From: an uncultured Eubacteriales bacterium
GTDB taxonomy: Bacteria; Bacillota; Clostridia; Oscillospirales; CAG-272
Direction: 5' to 3'
Assembly (NCBI GenBank): GCA_934401725.1
Contig: CAKRSS010000034.1
Location: forward strand, 1 to 22,258
Length of the DNA stretch: 22,258 nucleotides
The notes under the pieces are model-generated. The model made no database searches, was not told the DNA's origin, and saw only the letters and a program-made list of their open reading frames with translations. Shown piece by piece: positions 20,533 through 22,258 of this stretch (position 1 is its first letter; the number at the start of each line of letters is the position of its first letter). The position numbers were made by a program, and so were the translations under genes.

Positions 20533-22011
20533 ATGTCTGAACATTCCATCTACCAGGACATCGCGCTCCGCACCGGGGGCGATATTTACATCGGCGTCGT
20601 GGGGCCGGTGAGAACCGGCAAGTCGACCTTCATCAAGCGCTTCATGGAGGCGCTTGTGCTGCCGAATATCGCGGCGGGCTACGTCCGTGACCGGGCGCGC
20701 GACGAAATGCCCCAGAGTGCCGCGGGCAAGACTGTCATGACGACCGAGCCCAAGTTCATCCCCGACGAGGCGGTGCCCATTATAATCGACGACTGCGCCT
20801 CGCTGCGCGTCAAAATGATCGACTGCGTGGGCTACATAGTCCCCGAGGCGCTCGGCACGATAGAAAACGGCCAGCCGCGCATGGTGCACACGCCGTGGCA
20901 GGAGGAACCGATGCCCTTCGTCGAGGCGGCCGAGACGGGCACGCACAAGGTCATAACCGAGCACAGCACCATCGGAATGCTGGTCACGACGGACGGCAGC
21001 ATAGGCGAGATAGGGCGCGAGAGCTACGTCGACGCCGAGCAGCGCGTCGTGAACGAACTCAAGGAGCTTGGCAAGCCGTTCGCGGTCATACTCAACTCGG
21101 CAAACCCGTCGTCAGACAGCGCGGTGGCGCTTGCGTATGAGCTGGAGGCGAAATACGGCGTTCCTGTGGCGCTGGTCAACTGCCTGGAGCTTGACGCGGA
21201 GGATATACGACACATTCTCGAGCTGGTGCTGCACGAGTTCCCGGTCACTGAGGTGCGCGTAAAGCTGCCGGATTGGATGGGCGCGCTTGACGCCGGGCAC
21301 AAGCTCCGTCAGTCGCTCACGGACAGCATACGTGCGTGCGCCGGGCGTGTCAACCGGACGGGCGATATACGCGAGGCGTTCGGCGCGCTGGCTGACAACG
21401 AGTACGTCGAGTCGGCACAGGTGACCGATATCGATCTCGGAACCGGCCGCGCGGCGGTCGCCGTCACGCTCAAGGACGGTCTGTATTACAACGTCATAAG
21501 CGAGCTGACCGGGTTTGACATAAAGGGCGAGCAGGAGCTTATTTGTCTGTTGCGCGAGCTGTCCGGCCTCAAGAGCAGCTATGCACGCGTCGCAGACGCC
21601 ATGAAGGACGCCGAGGAGCGCGGATACGGCATCGTCATGCCCGACATATCCGAGCTGCATCTCGAGCAGCCCGAGATTGTGAAGCAGGTGGGCGGCTACG
21701 GCGTGCGGCTGCGCGCGTCGGCGCAGTCCGTGCACCTGATACGGGCGAACATCGAGACGGAAATAAGCCCCATCGTCGGCACGGAGCAGCAGTCGGAGGA
21801 TCTGGTCAAATACATGCTGGAGGAGTTTGCCGAGTCGCCGGATCGCATTTGGGAGTCAAACATGTTCGGCAAGTCGCTCTACGAGCTGGTCAACGAGGGA
21901 CTGCACACCAAGCTCGAGCACATGCCCGACGAGTCGCGCGCCAAGCTGTCCGAGACGCTGGAGCGTATAATCAACGAAGGCAGCAACGGACTTATCTGCA
22001 TTATTCTCTGA
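20533..22011 (+). CDS. spoIVA: Stage IV sporulation protein A (SpoIVA)
   Basis: A 492-residue ATPase that polymerises on the forespore surface as the coat base layer. Length equals the Bacillus subtilis protein. Walker A GPVRTGKST (24-32) includes the critical Lys30; TTEPKF (70-75) carries the Thr residues that couple hydrolysis; KMIDCVG (94-100) is the Walker B-like segment with Asp97; the C terminus NGLICIIL is the conserved membrane-targeting tail. The start at 20533 is preferred over 20518 because GGGAGGGA precedes it and MSEHSIYQDIALRTGGDIY aligns with the family N terminus. Presence of spoIVA indicates a spore-former. Expression may depend on the inverted repeat just upstream. Confidence 0.98.
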   Translation: MSEHSIYQDIALRTGGDIYIGVVGPVRTGKSTFIKRFMEALVLPNIAAGYVRDRARDEMPQSAAGKTVMTTEPKFIPDEAVPIIIDDCASLRVKMIDCVGYIVPEALGTIENGQPRMVHTPWQEEPMPFVEAAETGTHKVITEHSTIGMLVTTDGSIGEIGRESYVDAEQRVVNELKELGKPFAVILNSANPSSDSAVALAYELEAKYGVPVALVNCLELDAEDIRHILELVLHEFPVTEVRVKLPDWMGALDAGHKLRQSLTDSIRACAGRVNRTGDIREAFGALADNEYVESAQVTDIDLGTGRAAVAVTLKDGLYYNVISELTGFDIKGEQELICLLRELSGLKSSYARVADAMKDAEERGYGIVMPDISELHLEQPEIVKQVGGYGVRLRASAQSVHLIRANIETEISPIVGTEQQSEDLVKYMLEEFAESPDRIWESNMFGKSLYELVNEGLHTKLEHMPDESRAKLSETLERIINEGSNGLICIIL

Positions 22012-22031
22012 TCGCGACGCAGGCGTGCTGC

Positions 22032-22074
22032 AAAGCCGATAACCGTACCCACACGGTGCGTGTTATCGGCTTTT
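22032..22074 (+). terminator. Intrinsic terminator of spoIVA
   Basis: A perfect 12 bp stem (AAAGCCGATAAC, 22032-22043, with 22062-22073), an inner ACCG/CGGT pairing, and a TTTT tail. It begins 20 nt after the stop codon. Confidence 0.88.
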
Positions 22075-22221
22075 CGCGCGTGTATGGGGAATCCGGCGCA
22101 GTATCCGTCCGGAAATCCGGCAGAACAGGGAAGCGGTCAGGTTGCGGGCGTGCCATGTATTTTCATAACTGTCAGCAGAACGCGCGAATAAAAATTTTGC
22201 AAGAAATATTTCAAAAAGCTA

Positions 22222-22249
22222 TTGACATTCAGGAAAAAAAGTGTATAAT
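22222..22249 (+). promoter_or_regulatory. Consensus sigma-A promoter leading out of the window
   Basis: TTGACA (22222-22227), 16 bp, TATAAT (22244-22249): both hexamers perfect. The predicted transcript starts at the window end, so the gene it drives is not visible. The 145 bp between the spoIVA terminator and this promoter hold no convincing gene. Confidence 0.9.
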
Positions 22250-22258
22250 ATATACCGT

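Noticed and set aside
22155..22258. Plus-strand ATG frame open to the window end.
   Set aside because: No ribosome binding site, AT-rich composition, and it overlaps a consensus promoter.

Overview
The window reads as chromosomal DNA from a spore-forming member of the Clostridia, probably an Oscillospirales/Ruminococcaceae-type organism. Support for this is a spoIVA gene, AGGAGG-type ribosome binding sites almost everywhere, sigma-A promoters with 16-18 bp spacers, intrinsic hairpin terminators, a yajC/DUF3792 pair, and GC-rich coding sequence between AT-rich intergenic gaps. No IS element, integrase, phage gene, CRISPR array or rRNA was seen. The lineage is an inference from gene content only.

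Left part (1-5600), mostly minus strand: a promoter with an unusually long 19 bp spacer and a central dyad running straight into a hairpin, a tRNA-Ala(CGC) with its own promoter and terminator, then a three-gene minus-strand operon of a secreted lipoprotein, an 805-residue permease with internal duplication, and an ABC ATPase. A consensus promoter, a 5'UTR hairpin and an upstream inverted repeat precede the operon.

Middle (5600-12660): a plus-strand short-chain dehydrogenase overlapping recQ; a convergent permuted-NlpC/P60-like protein; rpsT; lgt (lipoprotein diacylglyceryl transferase, which could modify the lipoprotein above); a DUF4190-like membrane protein; a 31-codon membrane peptide gene; and a divergent XRE regulator. 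Between the peptide gene and the regulator lie two identical-arm 15 bp operators (GTAACA-N3-TGTTAC) placed exactly on the peptide promoter. An LsrG-like monooxygenase, a DUF3792 membrane protein and yajC follow.

Right part (12617-22258), all plus strand: rimM-trmD, an O-antigen-ligase-family polytopic protein starting on a TTG inside the trmD stop, two DUF4330-like single-span proteins, HPr, uvrC, rsmD, coaD and spoIVA. This part combines tRNA/rRNA processing, envelope, CoA synthesis, DNA repair and spore-coat functions.

The best candidates for something undescribed are: the XRE/31-residue peptide/DUF4190 divergon with twin operators; the lipoprotein-fused permease-ATPase system; and two genes (spoIVA and the DUF3792 gene) whose ribosome binding site is one arm of a perfect or near-perfect upstream inverted repeat, which looks like an RBS-masking or terminator-overlap switch.
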